From a virus, in the IMG/VR virus record IMGVR_UViG_3300036402_000117, positions 1 to 44,524 of that record: a DNA stretch of 44,524 bases. One strand, written 5' to 3'. How positions within the stretch are numbered: the first letter of the stretch is position 1; each line of letters begins with the position of its first letter. The translations under genes were made by a program, and so were the position numbers. Below the pieces are notes generated by a model. It worked only from the letters and a program-made list of their open reading frames with translations. It was not told where the DNA came from and ran no database searches. Positions 24,440-33,171 of the stretch are shown here, in pieces.

Positions 24440-25063
24440 ATGGCCGCGACCGCGGGCAAGAAGGTTCGACTCAAGATCTCCGGGGCGCCCATCGCCTTCG
24501 TCGCCGACCCGATGACGAACTCCGGGGACAGCAAGACGTACACGATCACCAACGCCGCCAAGCGCGTCTGGGATCCGAGTGTCGCGATCACCGTGTTCTA
24601 CAACGCCGTGCTCCAGCCGGCGGCCAGCTACACGATCAACCGCCTCACCGGCCAGGTCACGTTCACCGCCGCACAGGGCGCGAGCGCCGTGACGGTCACC
24701 GGGTCGTATCTCCCGACGACGACGATCGCCGAAGGGAAGTCGTTCAGCTTCTCGGGGAAGGGGATCAACGGCGAGGACAACGCGTTCGGGGACACCGACA
24801 TCACGCGCCAGCAGCTGCAGCGCACGTGCTCCGGAGCCATCGGGCAATGGTGGCTCGATAACGCGTTCCACGCGGCGTTCCTCGCGCTCGCCGTCCTCGT
24901 CGTCGAGATCTCGATCGCCGACGGCGCCACCCCGATCGCGCGTGCGTGGGCGCTTCTGACGGAGCGCGCGCATGAGGTCGCGAACGGGGGACTCCAGGAA
25001 GAGCCACTCACCTGGGAAGGGTCGGCCGACGTCGACAACCGCTCCTTCGCCTTCCTCGTCTAA
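24440..25063 (+). CDS. Tail tube-like protein 2
   Basis: A 207-aa beta-rich protein with TTAGGAG before its ATG. It starts MAATAGKKVRLKISG, matching the first eight residues of the preceding tube-like protein. It contains ITVFYNAVLQPAASYTINRLTGQVTFTAAQ and later SFSFSGKGINGEDNAFGDTD, a pattern seen in tail tube-like proteins. The end region is hydrophobic (FHAAFLALAVLVVEISIADG). It could be the main tube protein or a terminator/tip variant. Confidence 0.6.
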   Translation: MAATAGKKVRLKISGAPIAFVADPMTNSGDSKTYTITNAAKRVWDPSVAITVFYNAVLQPAASYTINRLTGQVTFTAAQGASAVTVTGSYLPTTTIAEGKSFSFSGKGINGEDNAFGDTDITRQQLQRTCSGAIGQWWLDNAFHAAFLALAVLVVEISIADGATPIARAWALLTERAHEVANGGLQEEPLTWEGSADVDNRSFAFLV

Positions 25064-25081
25064 CACCCTCCTCTGACAGCC

Positions 25082-25429
25082 ATGCCGACCACGAAGAGAG
25101 AACGCCTGTTCAACCAGGCCCGCCGCACCAAGACCGTCACGCTCACCACGGGCGACGTCGTCGAGGTCCGCCCGCTCACGATCACCGCCCGGACCAAGCT
25201 CGCCCAGGCATGCAAGGACGAGGACGGGCAGGTGGATCTCGTGAAGCTCGTCCCTGAGCTCCTCATCGCCTGCACGTACGACCCGGAGAACGGTGAGCCG
25301 CTCTTCACGATCGGCGACCGCGAGACGATCGAAGCCCTCCAGGCGACCGACGTCGATCCCATCTGGACCGCCGCCGCGGCGCTCAACGGATTCGCTGAGG
25401 ACGCTGTCGAGGTCGCGGAAAAAAACTAG
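25082..25429 (+). CDS. Tail assembly chaperone, upstream product (gpG-like)
   Basis: A 115-aa protein preceding the tape measure gene, the expected place for the gpG-type chaperone. It is mixed alpha/beta (TVTLTTGDVVEVRPLTITARTKLAQACKDEDGQVDL) with an acidic C-terminus (EDAVEVAEKN). Its last codons form a slippery run, A AAA AAC, directly before TAG, so most ribosomes would stop here and a minority would read on in the -1 frame. The protein probably coats the tape measure protein until the tube is built. Confidence 0.75.
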   Translation: MPTTKRERLFNQARRTKTVTLTTGDVVEVRPLTITARTKLAQACKDEDGQVDLVKLVPELLIACTYDPENGEPLFTIGDRETIEALQATDVDPIWTAAAALNGFAEDAVEVAEKN

Positions 25430-25590
25430 CAGCGGACGGCGAGCTCGAGTTCCTCTTCACGCTCGCCGCCCGTCTCGGAATGACCGTCGCGCGGCTCCGG
25501 ATGGAGCTCGACTTCGATGAGCTCGTGCACTGGATCGCGTGGTACAAGCGCAACCCTGACCCTCGGCCGCAATGTCAGCTGGGACGCTAG
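25082..25590 (+). CDS. Tail assembly chaperone, -1 frameshift fusion (gpGT-like)
   Basis: Slippage at 25420-25426 would join the 115-residue upstream product to 54 more residues read from 25426 to the TAG at 25588, about 169 aa in total. The added part reads LAADGELEFLFTLAARLGMTVARLRMELDFDELVHWIAWYKRN. The R-L-G-M-T-V-x-x-L and F-D-E-L-x-x-W-I-A-W-Y elements are typical of gpT-type extensions. The extension overlaps the start of the tape measure gene at 25572. A fusion protein of this kind is usually required for tail assembly in siphoviruses. Confidence 0.75.
25420..25426 (+). promoter_or_regulatory. Slippery heptamer A AAA AAC for -1 frameshift
   Basis: The heptamer fits the X XXY YYZ form in frame with the chaperone gene, followed at once by TAG (25427-25429). 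It is part of a run of seven As at 25419-25425. A GC-rich segment downstream (AGCGGACGGCGAGCTCGAG) might form a stimulatory structure, but none was folded. Confidence 0.8.
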
Positions 25591-28019
25591 TCGTCAAGAT
25601 CGCCGCCAATATCACCGACTTCTCCAATGGCCTCGACGCCGCGGAGAAGCGGTTGATGCGGGCGGGCGACAAGCTCGCCACCCTGGGCGGGAACCTGACG
25701 ACCCGCGTCACGGCGCCCCTCATTGCGGCGGCGGGCTTCTTCGCGCAGTCGGCCGCTGAGGATGCGGCCAGCGTCGAGAAGCTCGGGCGGGTGTTCGGGA
25801 AGGCGCAGGGGGACATGGAGCAGTTCGCGCAGAGCCTCATGAAGTCCGTCCCCGAGACGGATGATGCGCTCCGCGGGATGGCGTCGACGACGGGCACGCT
25901 GCTGATGCAGCTGGGCCTTGCGCCACAGAAGGCGACGGCGATGAGCCAGACCGTGCTGCGGCTCGCCGGCGATTTCGGCGCGTTCAACAAGGAGCTCGGC
26001 GTGGCTGGCGCCGCGGACGCGCTGGACAAGGCGTTGATGGGCAAGACGAAGGGGCTCGCCGGATTCGGCGTTGCGATCTCCGAGGCGGACATCAAGCAGA
26101 AGGCGTACAAGCTCGGTCTCGCCACGGTGGGCGAGGAACTGTCCAAGGCCGCGACCGCGCAGGCCGCGCTGACGCTCGTGCTCGAGCGGAGCACGAAGAT
26201 CCAGGGCGAGGCCTCGCGGACCTATGGAAGCGACGCCAACGCGCTGGCGCGGCTCAAGCAGGCCGCCGATGGTGTCGCCGACTCGTTCGGGGCGGTCGTG
26301 CTGCCGACGTTCGTACAGGTGATGAACGGGGCGAAGGGACTGCTCGACGGACTGACCGCGCTGCCCGGACCGATGAAGAGCGTCATCGTCGCGGGATTCG
26401 CGGTCGGGGCCAGCATCGGCCCCCTCGCCTATGTGGTGGGGAACCTCACCAAGGCGTTCACGCTGCTGCGCGCGGCGGGCGCGGCGCTCGGGTTCTTCTC
26501 CCTGAGCCAGACGATCTTCGGCGTGCAGGCCGCGTTCGGCGCGGCGGCGATCGCCGGGACGGGCTTCCGCGGGGTGATGATCGGGCTCGGGCCCGTGATG
26601 GCGCCGTTTCTGCTGACGGGCGCCATCGTCGCCGGCGTGCTCGCGATCGGGGCCGCCTTCTGGAAAGCCGGCGAGGCGGCACGCAAGGCCGCCGCCGACA
26701 CCGAGAACTTCAAGGCGAAGCTCGCCTCGCTCTCGTCGGCCAAGGACTCTCAGGCGGAGGCGAAGGCGCTCGTCGCGAAGATCGCCGAGCTGGACGCGCG
26801 CCCGGCGTGGGTCGGCGATCTCGCGATGTTCGAGGAGGGGCGCCGCAAGACGGAGCGCGCGGGGTTGGTCGAGCAGCTGCGGGCGGCGAATGCGCGGTCG
26901 CGCCAGCTCGCGGCGCCGGACCTGCCGACGATCACCCCGCCGGACGTGCCCGGGAGCGGGAAGGAGAAGAAGGATCCCTATGCGAAGCTCGAGGCGAATG
27001 CGAGCCTGCTCGGCCGCGTCTATGAGTTGACGAATGCGAAGGGGCATCCGCTGGTCGGATTGAATGGGCGGATCACCGAGACGATCGACGCGCTCAACCT
27101 CGCGCTCTCGCAGCAGAAGAATCAGTGGGGCGAGGTCGCCTTGCGCATCCGCGAGGCGACGGAGTCCCTCAAGCGCTACGGGGAAGCGACGCTCCTCGCC
27201 GGGAATGCACAGCTCCCGTCGCTCACCTACAAGCAGGTGATCGCAAAGATGGGGAACGTGCAGGGGAACTCGAGCCAGATCCCCGGCGTGAACGCGCCGG
27301 TCCCGACGATCGGGACCGCGGACATCCCGGCGGCGTTGCGCGCGCAGGTCAACCAGCCGCTCATCACGCAGGTCTCGCTGCAGCAGCGGATGGTGGCCTC
27401 CCTCGCCACGCTGCCCGGAGAATTCGCCGCCACCCTGGGCAGCTACCTCGGGCCCGTGATCGCGAAGATGGGCGGCGGGACGGGCGGGGCGATCGGCGCG
27501 GCCCTCGGCGGCGCGACGGGGAAGGCGCTCGCCACCGCCGCGATCACGTCGGCCGCCGGTCAGGTCGCCGGCGGCGTGATCGGCTCCGTTGTGCCGGTCG
27601 TCGGCACCATCCTTGGCAGCATGGCGGGCGCGGCGATCGGCGGCGCGATCGGGAAGCTGTTCGGGCGCAGCAACACCGCCGCGGATGGAGCGGCCGCGGC
27701 GTTGCAGCGGATGGCCGATGCCGCGCGCAAGGTGCAGGAAGCGATCACCGGGTTGCCCCAGGGGATCAAGATCGCCGCGTATCAGTTCGAGGCCTCGAAC
27801 AGTGCGTCCGCGGCCGGTGCTGGCGATAGCGGACGGACGGCGACGGGCAAGTCGAGCAGCTCGAGCGCGGGCGGCCGCACGATGGTCTTCAGCGGACCGA
27901 TGCACTTCCATGGCGTGCAGAACGTCCAGGAGCTCTACCGACAGCTGGTCGCGGAAGGCGAGAACCAGGACCGCCGCGGCGGGTCATTCGGGTTCCAGCT
28001 CGCCACGGCGGGGCTGTAA
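25572..28019 (+). CDS. Tape measure protein
   Basis: An 815-aa protein that sets tail length. It opens with TLVVKIAANITDFSNGLDAAEKRLMRAGDKLATLGGNLTTRVT, the standard tape-measure start. Long helical and hydrophobic segments follow, for example at about 270-380 (GPMKSVIVAGFAVGASIG, FLLTGAIVAGVLAIGAAFW), and a Gly/Ala-rich segment near 635-700. No lysozyme or peptidase motif is recognised. The ATG overlaps the frameshift extension, and the gene ends at TAATG with the next start. Using the usual 1.5 angstrom per residue, the tail would be about 120 nm. Confidence 0.9.
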   Translation: MSAGTLVVKIAANITDFSNGLDAAEKRLMRAGDKLATLGGNLTTRVTAPLIAAAGFFAQSAAEDAASVEKLGRVFGKAQGDMEQFAQSLMKSVPETDDALRGMASTTGTLLMQLGLAPQKATAMSQTVLRLAGDFGAFNKELGVAGAADALDKALMGKTKGLAGFGVAISEADIKQKAYKLGLATVGEELSKAATAQAALTLVLERSTKIQGEASRTYGSDANALARLKQAADGVADSFGAVVLPTFVQVMNGAKGLLDGLTALPGPMKSVIVAGFAVGASIGPLAYVVGNLTKAFTLLRAAGAALGFFSLSQTIFGVQAAFGAAAIAGTGFRGVMIGLGPVMAPFLLTGAIVAGVLAIGAAFWKAGEAARKAAADTENFKAKLASLSSAKDSQAEAKALVAKIAELDARPAWVGDLAMFEEGRRKTERAGLVEQLRAANARSRQLAAPDLPTITPPDVPGSGKEKKDPYAKLEANASLLGRVYELTNAKGHPLVGLNGRITETIDALNLALSQQKNQWGEVALRIREATESLKRYGEATLLAGNAQLPSLTYKQVIAKMGNVQGNSSQIPGVNAPVPTIGTADIPAALRAQVNQPLITQVSLQQRMVASLATLPGEFAATLGSYLGPVIAKMGGGTGGAIGAALGGATGKALATAAITSAAGQVAGGVIGSVVPVVGTILGSMAGAAIGGAIGKLFGRSNTAADGAAAALQRMADAARKVQEAITGLPQGIKIAAYQFEASNSASAAGAGDSGRTATGKSSSSSAGGRTMVFSGPMHFHGVQNVQELYRQLVAEGENQDRRGGSFGFQLATAGL

Positions 28020-28366
28020 TGGCTTTCCTCACCGTCGGCGGCAACGTGATCCCGATCGCGCAGGCGCCGGGCGCGAAGATCGACATCGAGGAAACCGGCG
28101 GCCGCGAACGGATGTTCGACGCCTCACTCCTCGAGTCGATTCGCGCGCGGAAGATGGTCGTGCCGGGGCTGACCACCCCGTACGTCGCTCGCGCGCTCGC
28201 CGAGACATACCGGGGCTACCTGGTCGCCGCGCCCCCGCTGGTGTGCAACGGCGATCTGTTCAACGGCGCGGCCACGAATTGCTTCGCGCGATACGAGGGC
28301 ATGGACGCGATCGGCGTCCCTGGCAGCCAGAAGTGGCGCGTCCGGTTCTCCCTGTTCGAGGCATAA
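28019..28366 (+). CDS. Small tail component after the tape measure
   Basis: A 115-aa protein starting at the TAATG junction. It reads as a beta-rich tail protein (AFLTVGGNVIPIAQAPGAKIDIEETGG, RGYLVAAPPLVCNGDLFNG) with a final FSLFEA strand. The place, directly after the tape measure, is where distal tail or baseplate adaptor proteins lie. No specific family is assigned. Confidence 0.6.
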   Translation: MAFLTVGGNVIPIAQAPGAKIDIEETGGRERMFDASLLESIRARKMVVPGLTTPYVARALAETYRGYLVAAPPLVCNGDLFNGAATNCFARYEGMDAIGVPGSQKWRVRFSLFEA

Positions 28367-28369
28367 GCG

Positions 28370-31300
28370 ATGGCGCGCACGCAGACCACCGCCCAAGCCA
28401 ACGCCAACGCCGCGCCGCGCCGGAAGGAGTTCACCCGCGTCTTCGTCCAGAATCCGGACGGCGGGATGACCGACGTCTCCGCGTATCTCGTCTCGGCCGA
28501 TCCTGACGCGTCGATCGACCAGCCGATCGCCGGGATGACCATCCGGTTCCGGCGCGACATGGGCCCGACGCTCTCGCTCTCGCCGCTCCGGACGGACTCC
28601 ACCCTCAACCGCAACGCCGCACTCGCCTACGCGCCACTCCTCGACGTCGCCCGCGCGGTGTACGTCGAGGTCGCGCTGCTCGACCCCTCGGTAGCCACCA
28701 CCCCAGCGGCCGGCGACTGGCAGCGGATCTTCCAGGGCACCTTCGACGTGGTCGACCCGGCCGGCGGGGGCGAGGAGGTGATCTGCACCGCGCGTGATCT
28801 GGGTGCGCGTCTGCAGGATACGACGCTCGAGCAGCCTACCGCGGTGGTCGTCGCCGGCGGCGCGACGCTGTCGATGGAAGCGGCGATCCAGCAGGTGCTC
28901 GACACGGCCTTCGGTGCCGGAGTGATCCCGCTCTACACGCCGACGTCGCCGAGCTACACGGTCACGCGGTTCGGCTATCAGCGCGAGCCGGTCTACGACG
29001 CGATCCTGCGCCTGGTGCAATCGATCGGGTGGGACTGCCGGTTCCTCTGGGACTCCGGCACCTCGAGCTATCGCCTGACGCTCTACAATCCGCCGCGCAC
29101 GAAGACGGTCCCCGACCACACCCTGGGGCCGTCGCGGTACATCAGCCTCCGACGACTCTCGATCAGTCGCGCGAGTGTCCGGAACCGCGTGAAGGTCTTC
29201 TACACGAGCCCGACCTTCGCGCGCGGCGACATCACCGTCAACGATACGGCGAGCCAGGCGCGCTACGGCATGCGCCCGATCGTCATCGAGGAGGCCGGCG
29301 ACAGCGTCATCGACACGCCGGCCGAGGCGACGACGATGGCGAACGCGCTCCTCGCCGATCTGAAGGACCCGAAGGCCGACGGCGAGTGCGAGATGCCGTT
29401 CTTCTGGCCGGTGGAGCTCGGGGACCTGATCCGGTTCTCCACCAATGGCGTCCACTTCAACAGCAACCAGGATCTCGCCGTCGTCGGGATCCGGCACTCG
29501 CTGGTGACAGCGCCTGGTCAGATCTCCAAGACGACGCTCACCCTCCGCGGCTCGCCGGCCGGCGGGTATCGCGCCTGGATGGCTCGGGCGGGCGTGGGCA
29601 TCGGGACGGGGCAGACGATCCAGCCGCCCTGGGTGTCGGTCTCCCCGTTCGACCAGAGCCGCGGGAACGAGAACGTGACGCTGAATGGGGGGGCCGCGAG
29701 CAATGCGCCGGCCACGCCGTTCCAGTGGCGGCAGCGCGAGACGGTGAACGGGGTCGTGGGCGCCTGGTCAGGCTACTCCTCTGCGGTGCTCCCCCAGCTC
29801 ATCACCATTCAGCGTGACCCGTACTACCAGAAGTACACCGAGTTTGAGGTGCTGCAGGCGGACGGCCAGAGTACTCCCGTCGTCTGGCCGACGCTGAGCA
29901 AGATTGGCTTCCTCACCGGCCACTCGACTGGCCATGCGATCGGCCAGGTGACGATCGACGACGGCCGCGCCGGCGCCGGTGGGATGCCGACGCCGCGCGG
30001 ACGGCTGGCCACCGATCCGATCTACGACGCGACGGGCGCGACGCCGCTGATCGACCCGGTGACCCGTCGCATCCAGCTCGGGCTGCTCATGCCTGGTGGA
30101 ACGTCACCCGATGTGACCGAGCGGGGTGGGAACAAGGGCGACACAGCCCTCGACTCGGGCAATTCGATCCTCGCAAGCTATGTCGACTTCTCGCGGTCGT
30201 TCCTGAACAAGCATCTGGGGTACGTCCCCGACGATGCGACGTCGGACCGGCGCTCCGCCACGGCGAATGAAAAGACCGGTGGCTCCCGTGGCTTCACGGC
30301 GATCGACTCCGGCGGCGTCGCGATCGCCGCGGCGCTCGACTTCACGCGGAGCTACACGGGCAAGCACTTCGGCAACGTACCCGACGACGCCACCTCTGAC
30401 CGGCGCGCCGCGACCGCGAATGAGAAGACGGGCGGGGGACGCGGGTTCATCGGTTTTGACTCCTCGAGCATCGTCGTCGCGGGCTCGGTCGACTTCGCCC
30501 GGAGCTACACCGGCAAGCACTTCGGCAACGTCCCGGATGATGCGACCTCAGATCGTCGGGCCGCGACGGCAAATGAGAAGACCGGCGGATCGCGTGGGTT
30601 CAGCGCGATCGACTCCGGCGGCGTGGCCGTAGCGGCGGCAGTGGACCTGTCGCGGGGCTACACGAACAAGCACATGGGGTACATCCCTGACGACGCCACC
30701 TCGGATCGCCGGGCCGTCACCCTCGTGCAGAAGAACGCCGCCACGCGTGCCGATGCGGCGCTCGACGGATCGAACAAGTTGCAGACCGGCGTGACCACTG
30801 GCGCGACGGCTGCCGATGGCGTGGCCGGCATCGAGAGCGGAAAGGGCGCTAAAACGAAGGCGGCGCGAGGCGCTGGACACGCCGGCGCCCAGGTCACCAC
30901 CGACAATACCCGAGGTGGAACGGGCGGGCTGCCAACACCGGGCGCGCGTGTGCACTCGGAACCGATCTACGACGCGACGGGCGCGACGCCGCTGATCGAT
31001 CCGGTGAGGCGGGAGATCCTGAGCGGCCTCGGGATCGGAACCGGTGTCCGGAGCGCCTCTGACTTCGCCGTCAAGAATGCGGCCGGGGCCCTCGCCTTCG
31101 GCACCAACCGCCACAATGACGAGAAGGTCGCGACGAACGGGGTCACGAAGACTTTCGATTTCGACTTCGATCACGCCCCGCAGATCCGAGCCATTCCGCA
31201 ATCGTTCCTGCTGCCGGGGACCAATTCCACGGTGGACCGGAAGATCGAGTTCGCCGCGATCGACATCACGGTGAGCTCCTTCAAGGCGCGCTCCGTGTTG

Positions 31301-31798
31301 ACGACCGGCTCATCCAGTGCTGCGCAGACGGATGATTTCTCGGCATCGCAGAACACCACGCCCGGCAGCGCTGGGGGCGTGGCGCTTCAGGCGCCGGGGG
31401 CCGTGGCCTACTGTCAGCTCGCCAGCGCCACGGCGATCTCGACCAACTACACCGGATACTATGACGTCAACACCGTCGACATGGACCCGGCGAACACCGT
31501 CTACGTGGACTTCTACCGCAACGATTCGGCGGGGTCGACGACGTGGACGCTGATCGGGGGAGCCTCGTACGGATCCGGGATCAACACCACTGGCATCCCG
31601 TTCCCCTTCACCGCGGCGCTTGGCGCGAACTGGGACATCCGGATGGTCATCAGCTACGCCTTCACGCCCAGTCCCACCTTTACCCGGGCGACGATCACCG
31701 CCGATCGCGTCGACTACGACGCGGTCACCGGAGGGACGGAGGTGTCGCTTACCCCCGCCGGAACCGGCGTCCTCTACCAAGCCATGGAGGCCCCGTGA
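28370..31798 (+). CDS. Large tail tip or baseplate hub protein with tandem repeats
   Basis: A 1142-aa protein. Residues 1-400 resemble a phage hub/tail tip domain: KEFTRVFVQNPDGGMTDVSAYLV, IFQGTFDVVDPAGGGEEVICTARDLGARLQD, and an IRLVQSIGWDCRFLWDS-like stretch. About residues 585-790 hold four 51-residue repeats, each with KHxGxxPDDATSDRR. Flanking these is a duplicated segment around PIYDATGATPLIDPV. The C-terminal 250 residues are a beta-rich domain (FDFDFDHAPQIRAIPQSF, TGYYDVNTVDMDPANTVYVDF) that may contact the host. Repeats in such proteins often form a stalk and vary between strains. Confidence 0.8.
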   Translation: MARTQTTAQANANAAPRRKEFTRVFVQNPDGGMTDVSAYLVSADPDASIDQPIAGMTIRFRRDMGPTLSLSPLRTDSTLNRNAALAYAPLLDVARAVYVEVALLDPSVATTPAAGDWQRIFQGTFDVVDPAGGGEEVICTARDLGARLQDTTLEQPTAVVVAGGATLSMEAAIQQVLDTAFGAGVIPLYTPTSPSYTVTRFGYQREPVYDAILRLVQSIGWDCRFLWDSGTSSYRLTLYNPPRTKTVPDHTLGPSRYISLRRLSISRASVRNRVKVFYTSPTFARGDITVNDTASQARYGMRPIVIEEAGDSVIDTPAEATTMANALLADLKDPKADGECEMPFFWPVELGDLIRFSTNGVHFNSNQDLAVVGIRHSLVTAPGQISKTTLTLRGSPAGGYRAWMARAGVGIGTGQTIQPPWVSVSPFDQSRGNENVTLNGGAASNAPATPFQWRQRETVNGVVGAWSGYSSAVLPQLITIQRDPYYQKYTEFEVLQADGQSTPVVWPTLSKIGFLTGHSTGHAIGQVTIDDGRAGAGGMPTPRGRLATDPIYDATGATPLIDPVTRRIQLGLLMPGGTSPDVTERGGNKGDTALDSGNSILASYVDFSRSFLNKHLGYVPDDATSDRRSATANEKTGGSRGFTAIDSGGVAIAAALDFTRSYTGKHFGNVPDDATSDRRAATANEKTGGGRGFIGFDSSSIVVAGSVDFARSYTGKHFGNVPDDATSDRRAATANEKTGGSRGFSAIDSGGVAVAAAVDLSRGYTNKHMGYIPDDATSDRRAVTLVQKNAATRADAALDGSNKLQTGVTTGATAADGVAGIESGKGAKTKAARGAGHAGAQVTTDNTRGGTGGLPTPGARVHSEPIYDATGATPLIDPVRREILSGLGIGTGVRSASDFAVKNAAGALAFGTNRHNDEKVATNGVTKTFDFDFDHAPQIRAIPQSFLLPGTNSTVDRKIEFAAIDITVSSFKARSVLTTGSSSAAQTDDFSASQNTTPGSAGGVALQAPGAVAYCQLASATAISTNYTGYYDVNTVDMDPANTVYVDFYRNDSAGSTTWTLIGGASYGSGINTTGIPFPFTAALGANWDIRMVISYAFTPSPTFTRATITADRVDYDAVTGGTEVSLTPAGTGVLYQAMEAP
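30125..30736 (+). repeat. Four tandem 153-bp repeats inside the tail tip gene
   Basis: Units start at 30125, 30278, 30431 and 30584, each coding for 51 aa. The middle two copies are the most alike; the first and last have drifted. All carry PDDATSDRR near the same place. The duplicated segment at 30017-30062 and 30962-31007 matches at 45 of 46 bases and brackets the array. Copy number is likely to vary by slippage or recombination. Confidence 0.9.
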
Positions 31799-32244
31799 AG
31801 ACGCTCGCCGACTTCCCGGCGATCGCCGAGCCGCTACGCCTCCACCGGGACGAACCGTGGGACTCCGCGCGGGTCTGGATGGTGGTGGCCCCCTGCTGCG
31901 GTCGCCGCACAGCGGCCGACACGGTCGTCGACGTGCGCGACGTCTCCGGAACCGTCGTGCGCGCCGGGGGGCACCAGGCGCCGCGAGATCATGCGTGGCT
32001 CTGTGACGGCTGTGTGCACCGGCTCTTCGCCGATCCGCACAACGCCTGGACGCGGTCGACGCTGCTCTCGGCCTGCGGGGCCCCGCCGGAGCGAGTGCGA
32101 GAGCACCATGCGCGGGAGCTGGCGGATGCCGCGGCGCAGGCCGACTTCAAGGCGGGCCGATCACACCGACCGGAGGCAGCGCATGCTGCTGCGCTCGCCT
32201 CCCTGCCGGTGGGCATCGATCCGCACCGGCGGAGGCACCTATGA
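31795..32244 (+). CDS. Hypothetical protein with CC...CxxC site
   Basis: A 149-aa protein from GTG 31795 (GTGA overlap). It has a VVAPCCGRRTAADTVV segment and a CDGCVHR segment that together could bind one zinc. The C-terminal half is helical and rich in His, Arg and Ala. It lies between the tail tip gene and the opposed lipoprotein gene. No family is recognised. Confidence 0.5.
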   Translation: MKTLADFPAIAEPLRLHRDEPWDSARVWMVVAPCCGRRTAADTVVDVRDVSGTVVRAGGHQAPRDHAWLCDGCVHRLFADPHNAWTRSTLLSACGAPPERVREHHARELADAAAQADFKAGRSHRPEAAHAAALASLPVGIDPHRRRHL

Positions 32245-32246
32245 CG

Positions 32247-33044
32247 TCAGGGCGTGAGAGATACTCCAGCAGCGGTCCACTGCTGGAGTTGGCCACTGGC
32301 CGTGAGGTACCGCGCGCGACCGAGCAGAACGTCGTTGGCGCCTTGCAGCTCCACGACGTATCCGGACGACGGGGTGTTGGCGGGCGCGGCGACGATCGTC
32401 CTCGCGGCGACCGTTCCGACCGTGTCGCCCTGCACGACGATACGCCCATCGCTCACGATCCGGAACGGCAAGGCGTTGCCGAACTGGTCGACCACCGAGC
32501 CCGCTGGCATGATCGCGGGGAAGTTGGCGATCGGGATGTTCGAGGTGCGGTAGGTCGGGCTCGCGGCGCCAGGCAGGATCGTGGCCAGCACGCTGTCGGT
32601 GATGACGGTGACCTGATTCACCGTCGCCTTGACCAGCGCCTTCGAGACGCCGGCAATCGAGTCGCTGTGAAAGGTGAACCATGCGATCCCGTCGGCGCCG
32701 GTCGCCGTGCAGAGCACCTCGGGGATGAGAGCGTGCTTCGGGTCCGGCGAGTCGGGGCACGCGACCACGCCAGGGACGCTTACCACGCCCGTCTGGGCGT
32801 AGGCCTTGGGCGGCAGCATCGCGTCGAGGACGCGGAGCGCGACGGAACCGTTCGGCAATCGCACGGCTTGCACGCCGACGTTCTTCGGAAGTCGCGCGCT
32901 GCGGGCGGCAGGCACCGTCTGATTGTTTCCGGCCATGACGCCGACCTTCACCGGCCCATCGGCGATTGGCGCGGCGCTGCCGCTGCCACACGCGGCGGTG
33001 AACACCAGCACCGTACCGAACGCCCTCACCAGATTCGCCTTCAT
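32247..33044 (-). CDS. Exported lipoprotein, likely surface exclusion or conversion factor
   Basis: A 265-aa protein from ATG 33044 with GAGGCGGG just upstream. Residues 1-18 are a signal peptide (KANLVRAFGTVLVFTAA) followed by Cys19-Gly-Ser, a lipobox-like end. After cleavage the chain is beta-rich with Ig-like features: NGSVALRVLDAMLPPKAYA, PGVVACPDSPDPKH, VDQFGNALPFRIVSDGRIVVQGD, and VELQGANDVLLGRARY. It is opposed to the tail genes on both sides, with its stop 3 bases after the previous gene. Phage T5 Llp is a known case of a lipoprotein beside the receptor-binding gene that blocks reinfection. The same role here is inference. Confidence 0.75.
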   Translation of the reverse strand: MKANLVRAFGTVLVFTAACGSGSAAPIADGPVKVGVMAGNNQTVPAARSARLPKNVGVQAVRLPNGSVALRVLDAMLPPKAYAQTGVVSVPGVVACPDSPDPKHALIPEVLCTATGADGIAWFTFHSDSIAGVSKALVKATVNQVTVITDSVLATILPGAASPTYRTSNIPIANFPAIMPAGSVVDQFGNALPFRIVSDGRIVVQGDTVGTVAARTIVAAPANTPSSGYVVELQGANDVLLGRARYLTASGQLQQWTAAGVSLTP

Positions 33045-33171
33045 GTCGTCCCGCCTCGCAGAAAGGGATGGCATGACGATAACGATCGGCTCCGCCACCG
33101 GCCATCCCTGTCACGCCAATGGGCACGTGTTATTAGCGCGCCATGGCCTTCACTCCGCTGAGACGATTCTC

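Noticed and set aside
25587-27911. Long open frame of 774 aa on the - strand under the tape measure gene
   Set aside because: It mirrors a strongly supported + gene. Long antisense frames are common in GC-rich DNA. Similar ones at 1006-2103, 15747-17516 and 28124-29497 were dropped for the same reason.
30125-30736. CRISPR-like repeat in the tail tip gene
   Set aside because: Units are 153 bp, contiguous without spacers, and in frame, so they are protein repeats.
32241-33161. Open frame on the + strand over the lipoprotein gene
   Set aside because: Its Arg/Asp/His-rich product has no features, while the opposite strand has a signal peptide, lipobox and ribosome-binding site.
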